This document shows positions 50,615 through 59,679 of a DNA stretch of 64,000 nucleotides, piece by piece. The translations under genes and the position numbers were made by a program. Source of the stretch: JBBECE01 sp040881985 (GTDB lineage Bacteria; Pseudomonadota; Alphaproteobacteria; Rhizobiales; Devosiaceae); contig JBBECE010000032.1 of assembly GCA_040881985.1 (NCBI GenBank), positions 15,868 to 79,867 on the forward strand. The letters are read 5' to 3'. Each line of letters begins with the position of its first letter. Positions within the stretch are counted from its first letter, which is position 1. The notes under the pieces were generated by a model, which had not been told where the DNA came from, did not search any database, and was given only the letters and a program-made list of their open reading frames with translations.

Positions 50615-50645
50615 GATTGACTAAACTAACCAGTTCGTACATTGT
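50615..50645. promoter_or_regulatory. AT-rich divergent promoter/operator candidate (TetR gene / shikimate dehydrogenase-like gene)
   Basis: The stretch contains AACT-AACC-AGTT (50624-50635), a short dyad reminiscent of TetR-family operators of the ACTAAC-GTTAGT type. It is the only AT-rich patch in the gap. It could hold the operator and overlapping promoters of both genes. The symmetry is weak, so this is tentative. Confidence 0.3.
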
Positions 50646-50738
50646 AACCTCTGGCCAAGCTAGCAATAGCGGGTGGGCCAGCAAGCGCGCAAGGGCGCGG
50701 CAAGCGCTGGCGGGGCGGGGCGGGGCGGGAGGATCGTC

Positions 50739-51647
50739 ATGCGAAGCGTTGCGCGCGCGAGGCAATTGGTCGAGGCGACCCTTCTCCGGCAGGTGCCCAA
50801 GGCAGGTGTCCGTTCAATCCTCGTCGGTCTGCTGGGTCGTGGTATTGGCCCGTCGCGTTCGCCGTTCATGCATGAGGCCGAGGGTCGGCGCCTGGGTATG
50901 GACTATGTGTATGCCCGCTTCGATTTCGACGCTGCTGACCTTGCCGATTCCGATCTTGCCGAGGTCCTGGTTGCCGCGGAGCGAGCAGGATTCTCGGGCG
51001 CAAACATCACCCATCCGTTTAAGCAGGTCGCAATTGGGCTGACGACCCGACTTTCGGTCGAGGCCGAGGCGATTGGCGCGGTAAACACCATTGTCTTTCG
51101 CAACGGCGAACGCATTGGACACAACACAGACAGTTTCGGATTTGCGGAGAGCTTCCGGGCCACCCTCACCGGCGCGCAGCTCGGCTCGGCCCTTTTGCTT
51201 GGCGCCGGCGGCGGCGGTGCTGCCGTTGCCCACGCGCTTCTAGGTCTTGGAATTTCTCGTCTGTCGATCTTCGATCCGGAAGAGTCGCGCTCCAGGGCGC
51301 TCGCTGGGAATCTGCGGTCGCATTTCAATCGACCCATAGCAGCTGTCGGCACGCCGGATATCGAGGCGCGCGGCCTAGATGGCATCGTCAACGCGTCGCC
51401 CGTCGGTATGAAAAAATATCCAGGGTTGCCGCTTCCGATCGAACATCTGGATGCGCGGCAATGGGTGGCCGACATCGTCTATTTCCCGCCAGAAACCGAA
51501 CTGCTGCGCCGTGCGCGAGAGCGTGGATGTCGCACGCTTGGCGGCACTGGAATGGCTGTCCTTCAGGCGGCCAAGGCTTTCGAACTTTTCACCGGAATTG
51601 CCCCGGACCTCTCCTCTATGTCGAGGCACTTTGAGGCGGCCGCGTGA
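50739..51647 (+). CDS. Quinate/shikimate dehydrogenase-like protein (AroE/YdiB family)
   Basis: A 302-aa protein with the substrate domain (SRSPFMHEAEGRRLGMDYVY, ANITHPFKQ with the catalytic Lys, HNTDSFGF with Asp) and a dinucleotide-binding fold (LLLGAGGGGAAVAHALL). Genomic context with aroQ, quiC and a TRAP transporter points to catabolic quinate/shikimate oxidation to dehydroquinate/dehydroshikimate, not the biosynthetic AroE role. Cofactor preference (NAD or NADP) is not decidable here. The ATG at 50739 has GGGAGGA seven bases upstream. Confidence 0.85.
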   Translation: MRSVARARQLVEATLLRQVPKAGVRSILVGLLGRGIGPSRSPFMHEAEGRRLGMDYVYARFDFDAADLADSDLAEVLVAAERAGFSGANITHPFKQVAIGLTTRLSVEAEAIGAVNTIVFRNGERIGHNTDSFGFAESFRATLTGAQLGSALLLGAGGGGAAVAHALLGLGISRLSIFDPEESRSRALAGNLRSHFNRPIAAVGTPDIEARGLDGIVNASPVGMKKYPGLPLPIEHLDARQWVADIVYFPPETELLRRARERGCRTLGGTGMAVLQAAKAFELFTGIAPDLSSMSRHFEAAA

Positions 51648-51705
51648 AACGATGAGGGGACCTGTCCAACCATCAACCTGAACCAAAACAAAGGGAGGAA
51701 TCGTC

Positions 51706-52683
51706 ATGAGTAAGATCACTAAGAGCTTGGCAGCCGCAGCTATTGGCGTTGCGACGCTGTTTTCCGTCGCATCCGGCCTGTCTCAGGAGACACTTCGCTT
51801 CTCTGCGGTGTTCTCTGAACAGGACATCCGCGCCGACATGACAAATATGTTCGCCGAGAAGATCTCTAGCGAGTTTTCGTTCGAACCCTATTTCGGCGGC
51901 ACACTCTTCGCCCAAGGCACCGAACTTGTGGAACTCCAGCGCGGCAACCTGGAGATGGGAAACATCGCGCCGCAGGACTTCGCCAATCAGATTCCCGCCT
52001 TTTCAGTGCTGACCTCTGCGTATCTTTTCCGCGATTCTGATCATCTCAAGACCTTCTGGGAAAGCGAGGTGGGGGCGCAGTTCAAGCAAATGGCGGAGGA
52101 ACAGCTGGGCGTCCACATTCTTGGCGCCACCTATTTCGGCACGCGCCAGGTCGGATTGCGGGTTGACCGGCACATCACAACTCCAGCCGACATGGCGGGA
52201 ATCAAATTGCGCATGCCTGGCGGCGACGCCTGGCAGTTCCTCGGTTCGTCCCTCGGCGCCAATCCCACACCCATGGCGTATGCTGAAGTCTATACCGGTT
52301 TACAGACTGGCGCGATCGATGGGCAGGACAACCCGCTGCCGAACGTCGAGAACATGAAGTTCTACGAGGTCATGTCGCAGATAGTGCTGACCTCTCATCT
52401 GATCGGCTATGATCTCTGGACGATCTCCAGCAGTGCGTGGGACGCGATGACCCCCGAGCAGCAGGAACTCATCCAGACGGCTTCCGACGAGGCGATCGCC
52501 TGGAGCACCGAACAGCATCTTGCGCGCGAGGTGGCACTGGTCGACCAGTTCCGTGGCGCCGGGCTCGAGATATATGAGCCGGATGTTGCGGCGTTCCGCG
52601 CCCACGCACAGGAGCAGTATCTCGCTTCCGACTTCGCGGCCAGCTGGCCGGAAGGCGTCCTCGACCAAATCAACGCCCTCTAG
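51706..52683 (+). CDS. TRAP transporter periplasmic binding protein (DctP family) 1
   Basis: A 325-aa secreted protein. The Sec signal SLAAAAIGVATLFSVASGLS ends near residue 26. It is followed by the DctP fold with MGNIAPQDFANQIPAFSVLT, PADMAGIKLRMPGGDAW and the conserved YAEVYTGLQTGAIDGQDNPL with the ligand Arg in KLRMP. It is the first gene of a TRAP set (P, Q, M). The setting between dehydrogenase and dehydroquinase genes suggests quinate, shikimate or dehydroshikimate as ligand (inference). GGGAGGA precedes the ATG at 51706. Confidence 0.92.
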   Translation: MSKITKSLAAAAIGVATLFSVASGLSQETLRFSAVFSEQDIRADMTNMFAEKISSEFSFEPYFGGTLFAQGTELVELQRGNLEMGNIAPQDFANQIPAFSVLTSAYLFRDSDHLKTFWESEVGAQFKQMAEEQLGVHILGATYFGTRQVGLRVDRHITTPADMAGIKLRMPGGDAWQFLGSSLGANPTPMAYAEVYTGLQTGAIDGQDNPLPNVENMKFYEVMSQIVLTSHLIGYDLWTISSSAWDAMTPEQQELIQTASDEAIAWSTEQHLAREVALVDQFRGAGLEIYEPDVAAFRAHAQEQYLASDFAASWPEGVLDQINAL

Positions 52684-52694
52684 GCGTCGCGGGC

Positions 52695-52731
52695 GTCGCG
52701 GATCTCCCTCCATCCGCGGCGCCCCATTTTT
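52695..52731 (+). terminator. Intra-operon hairpin with T-run after the TRAP binding protein gene
   Basis: A nine-pair stem (52695-52703 with 52712-52720, one G-T pair, eight-base loop) is followed six bases later by TTTTT (52727-52731). It lies between the binding protein gene and the small permease gene. It would allow more mRNA for the binding protein than for the membrane subunits, a common feature of such operons. Confidence 0.55.
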
Positions 52732-52754
52732 GCGGAGGGGCGGAGGAGCGAGGC

Positions 52755-53273
52755 GTGCGGGAAGCTTTGACAGGCGCCGCGGCTTGGCTCGCCCGCCGCG
52801 CAGAGAATATCGCGGCCCTTATGCTCGCGACGTTGTTCCTGTCGTTCATTTTACAGATTGTATTTCGTTACGCTTTGGGACTGCCAACAGGCTGGTCGCA
52901 CGAGCTTAGCGTCTCGGCTTGGCTGTGGCTCATTCTTTTCGGTTCGGCCTTCGTCGTGCGCGAACAAGAGACCATCCGCCTCGATCTGATCTACAGCGCC
53001 TCGCCCGCTTCGCTGCGCCGAGCCATGGCACTCATCTGTGCGATTGCGATGGTGGTTCTTTTTACGGTCTCGCTGCCCGCGATCCTTGACTATGTGCTTT
53101 TCATGAAAGTGCAGCGCACAGCCTACCTCAAGATTCGCTTCGACTGGCTGTTTTCAATCTATATCGTCTTCGCCGTCGCCATGATCGTCAGGCATCTCTG
53201 GCTGGGAGCGCAGGCGATCTGGGGAGCCGAGCCGCCCCGGTATGACGGGCTTGCCGGGAGTTCCGGCGCATGA
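52755..53273 (+). CDS. TRAP transporter small permease (DctQ family) 1
   Basis: A 172-aa membrane protein with four helices. The landmark WSHELSVSAWLWLILFGSAF and FVVREQETIRLDLI are typical of DctQ. The start is the GTG at 52755 with GGAGGAG seven bases upstream. The stop overlaps the ATG of the large permease (ATGA at 53270-53273). Function: stabilises the complex between binding protein and DctM. Confidence 0.9.
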   Translation: MREALTGAAAWLARRAENIAALMLATLFLSFILQIVFRYALGLPTGWSHELSVSAWLWLILFGSAFVVREQETIRLDLIYSASPASLRRAMALICAIAMVVLFTVSLPAILDYVLFMKVQRTAYLKIRFDWLFSIYIVFAVAMIVRHLWLGAQAIWGAEPPRYDGLAGSSGA

Positions 53274-54571
53274 ACCTTTTCTCGCCGTTCTCCCTTGCGA
53301 TTTTCACTATCACTGCGCTTGCGTTGATGGGGATGCCGGTCGGGCTGTCGATGATCTGCGGATCGATTCTCTACCTACTCATCGTCGGCGAGGACATGGG
53401 GATCGTTGCCCAGCAGTTGCTCAACGGCGTCTATCTCAACCACGTAATTCTCGCGGTGCCGCTGTTTGTGCTTGCCGCCGAATTCATGAACAACGGCACG
53501 TTGACCGAACGCCTACTCAAGTTTTGCGACGCGCTGGTTGGCAGGTTTCGCGGCGGGCTGGCGCAGGTCAACGTTCTGCAGTCGATAATCTTTGCCGGCA
53601 TGTCAGGTTCGGCCATCGCCGATGCTGCGGGCAGCGGCAAGATGATGCAGCGCATGATGACGAAGGACGGCAAATACACGCCGAGTTTTGCCGCCGCCCT
53701 CACAGCTGTTTCAGCGGTGATCGGACCAATAATTCCACCCTCGATTCCGATGGTGATCTATGCGCTCGTGTCCGATGCATCGATCGGCTACCTCTTCATC
53801 GCCGGTGCCGTTCCTGGCTTGTTAATGGGCCTCGCGCAGTCGGCGATCATTGCGGTCACGGCGCGCAGGCGAAACTTCCCGGTAGAAAAGCCAACCCCCC
53901 TGCGCGAACTGCCCGGAATTACTCTGTATGCCTTGCCGGCCCTGCTGATGCCTGTTGTTCTAATGGGCGGAATCTATGGCGGCGTGACGACACCAACGGA
54001 GGCGGCCGCCGTCGCCGGCGCATATGCATTGCTGGTTTCAATCTTTCTCTACCGATCGATTGCCCCAGGCAACTTCTATACATCGTTGCTCGCAAGCGCT
54101 CGAACGACCTCGGCAATTGGACTGCTGATCGCCGGCGCGCTCGTCTTCAACTACGTGATTACGATCGAGAATATCCCGGAGGGGTTACGGCAGGTCCTAA
54201 CGGGTTGGAACCTCGACGCCGTCAAGTTCCTTATCTTCGTCAACATAGTCCTGCTGCTGCTGGGATGTGTGCTCGAGGGCACGGCGATCCTGCTGATCGT
54301 CGTTCCTGTCTTCATTCCGACCGCCGAAGCGCTAGGCATCGATATGGTACATTTCGGCGTGGTTGTTGTCGTCAATATCATGCTGGGGCTCGTCACACCG
54401 CCCTACGGCCTTCTGCTCTTCATCATGAACAATATTTCCGGCGCGCCCTTGCGCGATATCGTCCGCGATGCCTTTCCATTCCTCCTCGCGATGATCGCGG
54501 CACTCGGTTTGATCACTTTCGTGCCGGACCTCGTGCTGTGGCTTCCGCGGGTCTTCGGCTATCAGGGGTGA
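53270..54571 (+). CDS. TRAP transporter large permease (DctM family) 1
   Basis: A 433-aa permease with about twelve hydrophobic segments. DctM landmarks are GMSGSAIADAAGSGKMM, IIPPSIPMVIYALVSDASIG, GGVTTPTEAAAVAGAYA and LGLVTPPYGLLLFIMNNISG. It imports the solute with sodium. Translation is coupled to the small permease, and aroQ follows two bases after its stop, so transporter and catabolic genes are one operon. Confidence 0.93.
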   Translation: MNLFSPFSLAIFTITALALMGMPVGLSMICGSILYLLIVGEDMGIVAQQLLNGVYLNHVILAVPLFVLAAEFMNNGTLTERLLKFCDALVGRFRGGLAQVNVLQSIIFAGMSGSAIADAAGSGKMMQRMMTKDGKYTPSFAAALTAVSAVIGPIIPPSIPMVIYALVSDASIGYLFIAGAVPGLLMGLAQSAIIAVTARRRNFPVEKPTPLRELPGITLYALPALLMPVVLMGGIYGGVTTPTEAAAVAGAYALLVSIFLYRSIAPGNFYTSLLASARTTSAIGLLIAGALVFNYVITIENIPEGLRQVLTGWNLDAVKFLIFVNIVLLLLGCVLEGTAILLIVVPVFIPTAEALGIDMVHFGVVVVVNIMLGLVTPPYGLLLFIMNNISGAPLRDIVRDAFPFLLAMIAALGLITFVPDLVLWLPRVFGYQG

Positions 54572-54573
54572 CG

Positions 54574-55008
54574 ATGAACCCTATCTATGTGCTCAATGGC
54601 CCCAATCTCAACCGCCTCGGCAAGCGCGAACCCGAGATTTACGGCACGACGACGCTGGCGGAGGTGGAGGCCATGTGCCGCGAAGCGGCCGCTCCCCGTG
54701 CGCTGGTGTTCCACCAGACCAACAGCGAGCAGCAGCTGATCGAATGGGTGCATGAGGCGATCGACGAGGCCGCCGGAATCGTCATCAACCCCGCGGCCTT
54801 CACCTTCACCTCGCTCGCCTTGCTCGATGCCTTGAAGATGTTCCCGGGGCCGATCATCGAGCTCCACATCTCCAACATCCACAGGCGCGAGCCGAACTAT
54901 CACCGCTCCTACGTGTCGATGGTCGCGACCTCCGCAATGGCGGGATTCGGCGCCGAGGGGTACGCGATCGCGGTCCGCGCCCTGGTGGCGCGCCTCGACA
55001 GGGAGTGA
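54574..55008 (+). CDS. aroQ: Type II 3-dehydroquinate dehydratase AroQ
   Basis: A 144-aa type II dehydroquinase that interconverts 3-dehydroquinate and 3-dehydroshikimate. It has IYVLNGPNLNRLGKREPEIY with the catalytic Arg/Tyr loop, GIVINPAAFTFTSLALLDAL and ELHISNIHRREPNYHRSY with the catalytic His. Its position between the TRAP genes and quiC shows a catabolic role (a quiB-type function). The ATG at 54574 follows the DctM stop by two bases. Confidence 0.94.
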   Translation: MNPIYVLNGPNLNRLGKREPEIYGTTTLAEVEAMCREAAAPRALVFHQTNSEQQLIEWVHEAIDEAAGIVINPAAFTFTSLALLDALKMFPGPIIELHISNIHRREPNYHRSYVSMVATSAMAGFGAEGYAIAVRALVARLDRE

Positions 55009-55015
55009 CGATCCA

Positions 55016-56905
55016 ATGAAGTTTTCCATCGCGACCGTCTCGATCAGCGGGGACCTTGGCGAAAAGCTTCGGGCGATCGCGGCGGCCGGCTTCGATGGCG
55101 TCGAAATCTTCGAGAACGACCTCCTCACCTATGCGCAGTCACCGCGCGACGTGGCACGCATGGCGTCCGATCTCGGGCTCGAAATCTACCTGTTCCAGCC
55201 CTTTCGCGACTTCGAGGGTCTGGCCGAGCCACATCGCGCGCGCGCCTTCGAGCGCGCCCGGCGCAAATTCGAGCTGATGAACGGGCTCGGCTGCAACCTG
55301 GTGCTGATCTGCTCGAACGTCTCGCCGCAATCGCTCGGCGGAATAGATCGTAGCGCAGCCGACCTCCGCGAGCTCGGCGACATCGCGAGCCAGAATGGCA
55401 TCCGCATCGGCTACGAGGCACTCGCCTGGGGCCGCCATGTCTTCGATCATCGCGATGCATGGGAGATCGTGCGACGTGCGGACCATTCCAATGTCGGGTT
55501 GATTCTCGACAGTTTCCACACGCTGTCGCGGAAGGTCGATCCCGCGACTATCCGCTCGATCCCCGGCGACAAGATCTTCTTCGTGCAGCTCGCCGATGCG
55601 CCTTTCTTCGATATGGATCTGCTCTATTGGAGCCGCCACTTCCGCAATCTGCCCGGACAGGGTGATCTGGCGGTGGGCGCCTTCGTCGGCGACGCGCTCG
55701 CCACCGGCTACACCGGGCCGCTCTCGCTCGAAGTGTTCAACGACCAGTTCCGCGGTGGCTCCTCCAAGACCATCGCCGCCGACGGCCTGCGCTCGCTTCG
55801 CTACCTCGTCGACGGTGTAGCGCGGAAGGAACCTGCGATCGTCGCTGCCGGTCCAGCCATGCCACCGCGCATCGACGTGCTCGGCGTCGAGTTCATCGAG
55901 TTCGCGGCAGACGAGGAAGCGATGGTGCGACTCGCCGCCAGCCTTGATGCACTGGGCTTCGCCGGTGTCGCTCGCCACAAGACCAAGGCAGTGACGCTCT
56001 ATCGGCAGGGCAGCATCAACATCGTCGTCAACACCGAGCGCGACGGCCTGGCCCACTCCTCCTTCGTTGCGCACGGCATGTCGGCCTATGCCATCGGCCT
56101 CCGCGTCGCCGATGCAAGGGCAACGATGGAGCGTGCCAAAGCCCTAGGCTCTGCCGTGTTCGAGCAGCCAGTCAGCAGCGGCCAGCTCCAGATTCCCGCC
56201 ATCCTTGGCGTCGGCGGCGGTCTCCTCTATTTCATCGATGAGGCGAGCGAGCTTGCCAATGTCTGGGACATCGAGTTCACGCCGACCGGGGACACCAGTA
56301 GAGACGATGCCGGCCTCATCGGCATCGACCACATCGCCCAGACGATGGACTATTCCGAGATGCTGACCTGGATCCTGTTCTACCGCTCGATCTTCGCCAC
56401 GTCGAAGAGCCCGATGGTCGACGTGCTCGATCCGGCCGGGCTCGTCCGCAGCCAGATCATCTCGAACTCTGAAGGCACGCTGCGCCTCACCCTCAACGGC
56501 GCCGACAATCACCGCACACTCGCCGGTCATTTCGTCTCCGAGACCTTCGGTTCCGGCGTTCAGCACATCGCGCTTCACTCGCGCGATATCTTCGCGTCGG
56601 CCGCGGCAATGGAAGATCGCGGCTTTCGGCCACTAGAAATCTCGCCGAACTACTACCCCGATCTGCAGGCGCGGTTCGGCCTTTCCGACGCGTTTGTCCA
56701 CGACCTCCGGGGCTACAACATCCTCTACGACCGCGACGGTGACGGCGAGTTCTTCCAATTCTACAGCCACAGCCACGTCGAGGGTTTTTTCTTCGAAATT
56801 GTCGAACGCCGCGGCGGTTACGACGGCTACGGCGCTCCTAACGCGCCGTTCCGCATTGCCGCGCAGAAGCTCGGCCTGAGGCGGGCGGGAGTCCCTCGCG
56901 CCTAG
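55016..56905 (+). CDS. quiC: 3-dehydroshikimate dehydratase QuiC (sugar isomerase-like/HPPD-like fusion)
   Basis: A 629-aa fusion. Residues 1 to about 270 form a xylose-isomerase-like barrel (ATVSISGDLGEKLRAIAAAG, IGYEALAWGRHVFDHRDAW, VGLILDSFHTLSR), which dehydrates 3-dehydroshikimate to protocatechuate. Residues about 285-620 are a VOC domain like 4-hydroxyphenylpyruvate dioxygenase. It keeps the 2-His-1-Glu pattern (IDHIAQTMDY, VQHIALHSRD, GEFFQFYSHS). The same fusion is known in pseudomonads. It starts 7 bp after aroQ in the same operon, and its end abuts convergent pobA. Confidence 0.9.
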   Translation: MKFSIATVSISGDLGEKLRAIAAAGFDGVEIFENDLLTYAQSPRDVARMASDLGLEIYLFQPFRDFEGLAEPHRARAFERARRKFELMNGLGCNLVLICSNVSPQSLGGIDRSAADLRELGDIASQNGIRIGYEALAWGRHVFDHRDAWEIVRRADHSNVGLILDSFHTLSRKVDPATIRSIPGDKIFFVQLADAPFFDMDLLYWSRHFRNLPGQGDLAVGAFVGDALATGYTGPLSLEVFNDQFRGGSSKTIAADGLRSLRYLVDGVARKEPAIVAAGPAMPPRIDVLGVEFIEFAADEEAMVRLAASLDALGFAGVARHKTKAVTLYRQGSINIVVNTERDGLAHSSFVAHGMSAYAIGLRVADARATMERAKALGSAVFEQPVSSGQLQIPAILGVGGGLLYFIDEASELANVWDIEFTPTGDTSRDDAGLIGIDHIAQTMDYSEMLTWILFYRSIFATSKSPMVDVLDPAGLVRSQIISNSEGTLRLTLNGADNHRTLAGHFVSETFGSGVQHIALHSRDIFASAAAMEDRGFRPLEISPNYYPDLQARFGLSDAFVHDLRGYNILYDRDGDGEFFQFYSHSHVEGFFFEIVERRGGYDGYGAPNAPFRIAAQKLGLRRAGVPRA

Positions 56906-56912
56906 CCGGACC

Positions 56913-58082
56913 TTACTGGAACAGTCCGGTGTAGTTTTCGGCAAGGCTCTGCTGGGCAGCAAGGGACCCGACGAGGTAGTCGAACTCTGCGCGCTGGATG
57001 CGGCGGCCGAAGTCACCATTCTCCGGAAAGACATGAAGGAGGGAAGTCATCCACCAGGAGAACCGCTCGGCCTTCCAGATGCGACTTAGCACTCGCGGCG
57101 AGTACGCATCGAGCACCGCTTTTGACCGGACCTGATAGAGGGTCTCCAATGTCTCCGCCAGCGCCGCGACGTCGCTCATCGCGAGGTTCAGCCCCTTGGC
57201 GCCGGTCGGTGGCACGATGTGCGCCGCGTCGCCTGCAAGGAACAGCGCGCCAAAGCGGAGTGGCTCGACGACGAAGCTTCTCAGCGGTGCGATCGATTTT
57301 TCGAGCGAGGGTCCTGTCCGGAGCCTCTGGGCGGTGGTGGGATCGAGGCGTGTGCGAAGCTCATCCCAGAACCTGTCGTCCGACCACCGTGAAACGGTCT
57401 CGTCACTTGGTACCTGCACGTAGTACCGACTGCGGGTCGGCGAGCGCATTGAGCAGAGAGCAAAGCCACGTTCGTGGTGAGCGTAGATCAGTTCTGGCGC
57501 CACGGGAGGCTGGTCGACCAGCACACCCAGCCAGCCGAAAGGATAGATCCGTTCGAAGGACCGCATCGCGCCCGGTGGGACGCTCGTCCGACAGACGCCA
57601 TGGAAGCCGTCGCATCCGGCGATGAAATCGCACTCGACCGTCTGGAGTTGGCCGGCCTTCCGGTAGGTCACCACAGGATGGTCTGTATCGAACCCTGCGA
57701 TGGCGACGTCTTCGGCACCGTAGACTGATGCGGCGCCAGATTGTTCACGGGCGGCCATGAGGTCCCTGGTAACTTCGGTCTGGCCATAGACAGTGACGTG
57801 CCGGCCGACTAGCGCAGTGAAATCGAGCCGATGTGTATCGCCGTCGAAACTCAGCTCGATCCCGTCGTGATCCAGGCCCTCGCGATGCAGCCGCTCGCCA
57901 AGACCGGCTCTGTCCATAAGCTCGACACTGCCCTGTTCCAGCACGCCGGCTCGAATGCGACCCAGGACATATTCCGGGCTGCGTCGTTCGATAATCACGG
58001 CGTCTATACCGGCAAGCTCGAGCAACCGGCCGAGCATAAGCCCGGCCGGTCCCCCGCCGACGATTGCGACCTGGGTGCGCAA
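56913..58082 (-). CDS. pobA: 4-hydroxybenzoate 3-monooxygenase PobA
   Basis: A 389-aa flavoprotein hydroxylase that forms protocatechuate from 4-hydroxybenzoate with NAD(P)H and oxygen. The motifs are QVAIVGGGPAGLMLGRLLEL (FAD), YVLGRIRAGVLEQGSVEL, GCDGFHGVCR (DG motif) and LAGDAAHIVPPTGAKGLNLA. The start is a TTG at 58082, which aligns exactly with family N-termini; there is no ATG before the FAD motif. It lies 1 bp after the aldehyde dehydrogenase stop, so the two are co-transcribed. Confidence 0.94.
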   Translation of the reverse strand: MRTQVAIVGGGPAGLMLGRLLELAGIDAVIIERRSPEYVLGRIRAGVLEQGSVELMDRAGLGERLHREGLDHDGIELSFDGDTHRLDFTALVGRHVTVYGQTEVTRDLMAAREQSGAASVYGAEDVAIAGFDTDHPVVTYRKAGQLQTVECDFIAGCDGFHGVCRTSVPPGAMRSFERIYPFGWLGVLVDQPPVAPELIYAHHERGFALCSMRSPTRSRYYVQVPSDETVSRWSDDRFWDELRTRLDPTTAQRLRTGPSLEKSIAPLRSFVVEPLRFGALFLAGDAAHIVPPTGAKGLNLAMSDVAALAETLETLYQVRSKAVLDAYSPRVLSRIWKAERFSWWMTSLLHVFPENGDFGRRIQRAEFDYLVGSLAAQQSLAENYTGLFQ

Positions 58083-58083
58083 A

Positions 58084-59529
58084 TCAGAACGGGTAGTGCT
58101 GTCGAGAGTCTTCGACTGTCACCCAGCGGAGATCGGTGAACTCGTTGATCGCTGCCTTACCGCCGAAGCGGCCATAGCCCGATCCCTTCATGCCTCCGAA
58201 CGGCATCTGCGCCTCGTCACTCACTGTCGGTCCGTTGATGTGACAGATGCCGCTTTCGAGGCGTGCGGCAACGGCCAGGGCGCGCTGCACGTCGCGGCTG
58301 AACACCGCCGAGGAGAGTCCGTACTCGGTATCGTTCGCCACCCGGATTGCCTCCTCCTCGCCATTGACGCGCACGATGGGCTTCACGGGCCCGAAGGACT
58401 CCTCGGAATAGACACGCATGTCGGACGTCACATTGTCCAGCACGGTGGCTTCGACGACCGTGCCCGTGCGCTTGCCGCCGGCCCGCAATCTGGCGCCCTT
58501 GGCTGTTGCATCGGCGATCAGCGCCTCCATCTTGTCGGCGGCTTCTGTGCTGATCAGGGAACCGAGCACCACGTGGCCGCGCGGATCGCCCGCCGGTAGT
58601 TGACCGGCGCGAGCCGCGAGCTTGTCGACGAAGACTTCGGCGACTTTCGTGTCGACGATGATGCGCTCGGTCGACATGCAAATCTGGCCCTGGTGCATGA
58701 AGGCCCCGAAGATGGCAGCATTCACCGCACCATCGATGTCGGCGTCGTCGAGGACGATGAGCGGGGCCTTGCCGCCGAGTTCGAGCAGCGCCGGTTTCAG
58801 ATGCTTGCCCGCCAACTCGCCGATCCGTTTTCCAACAGCCGTCGAGCCGGTGAAGTTGACGCGCCGCACCGCCGGATTGGCGATCAGCGCCTCGACGATC
58901 GCCGCTGCATCCCTGGGATCGTTGGTGATGACATTGATGACGCCCTTGGGGATGCCCGCCTCATGCAGGCACTGCCCGATCAGCCGGTGCACGCCGGGGC
59001 AACTCTCCGACGCCTTCAGCACCACTGTGTTGCCGCACGCGATCGGCATGGCGATGGCGCGAGTTCCGAGGATCACCGGGGCGTTCCAGGGTGCGATCCC
59101 AAGGCAGACGCCGGCCGGTTGGCGAATACCCATCGCCAGCGTGTCGGGCTTGTCGGACGGGATGATTTCGCCGGCGATCCGCGTCGTCATCGCAGCGGCT
59201 TCGCGCAGCATGTTGGAGGCCAGCATGACATTGAACCCGGCCCAGGGCGCCGTGGCGCCCGTCTCTTCAATCATCAGACTCGTGAATTTCCCGACCTTGC
59301 CCGCCATGACATCGGCGGCTTTGAGCAGGAGCGCGCGTCGCTCGCCGGGACCGACCTTGGACCAAGTCTTGAACGCCGCGGCGGCAGCAGCGACCGCCGC
59401 ATTGGCATCAGCGACCGTGGCCGCGGCGGCACGTGTCGCGAGCTTTCCGGTGAAAGGATCGTTGCGCTCGTAGCTCGCGCCACCGCCCGACTGGCGCGCT
59501 TCGCCATCAATCAGAAAACCGATGTCCAT
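58084..59529 (-). CDS. Aromatic-aldehyde-type dehydrogenase (vanillin/4-hydroxybenzaldehyde-like)
   Basis: A 481-aa aldehyde dehydrogenase with the NAD-site FTGSTAVGKRIGELAG, the catalytic Glu in LELGGKAPLIVLDDAD, the catalytic Cys in HQGQICMSTERI and the C-terminal PFGGMKGSGYGRFGG. FGAFMHQGQICMSTER and GYGRFGG are shared with salicylaldehyde/vanillin dehydrogenases. Being upstream of pobA in one unit, it probably oxidises 4-hydroxybenzaldehyde or vanillin to feed the ring-cleavage pathway; this is inferred from context. Confidence 0.83.
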   Translation of the reverse strand: MDIGFLIDGEARQSGGGASYERNDPFTGKLATRAAAATVADANAAVAAAAAAFKTWSKVGPGERRALLLKAADVMAGKVGKFTSLMIEETGATAPWAGFNVMLASNMLREAAAMTTRIAGEIIPSDKPDTLAMGIRQPAGVCLGIAPWNAPVILGTRAIAMPIACGNTVVLKASESCPGVHRLIGQCLHEAGIPKGVINVITNDPRDAAAIVEALIANPAVRRVNFTGSTAVGKRIGELAGKHLKPALLELGGKAPLIVLDDADIDGAVNAAIFGAFMHQGQICMSTERIIVDTKVAEVFVDKLAARAGQLPAGDPRGHVVLGSLISTEAADKMEALIADATAKGARLRAGGKRTGTVVEATVLDNVTSDMRVYSEESFGPVKPIVRVNGEEEAIRVANDTEYGLSSAVFSRDVQRALAVAARLESGICHINGPTVSDEAQMPFGGMKGSGYGRFGGKAAINEFTDLRWVTVEDSRQHYPF

Positions 59530-59562
59530 GTGATACCTCCTGCCGCGAGCGCGGACCCAAGT

Positions 59563-59679
59563 CTAAAAGGCGAGAATCTGAGAGTTGATGGCAGCCTCGA
59601 GTCCGCCATCGGCAGCAATGTTGGCGCCGTTGATCCAGCGCGCACCGTCCGAGCAGAGGAACGTACCGAGCAGCGAACC
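59563..59679 (-). pseudogene. C-terminal fragment of an SDR oxidoreductase
   Basis: A short reverse-strand frame reads GSLLGTFLCSDGARWINGAN, then IAADGGLEAA and ends at the stop 59563-59565. This is the last ~38 residues of an SDR (the FLxSDxARWINGxxIxxDGG motif). No upstream part or start codon is present: directly to the right lies the end of the MetE-like gene (stop at 59736). It is a deletion remnant. Confidence 0.65.

Noticed and set aside
56906..56929. CCGGAC/GTCCGG hairpin between quiC and pobA as a bidirectional terminator
   Set aside because: The stem is only six pairs, the loop contains the pobA stop and the T-run is short, so terminator function is not supported.
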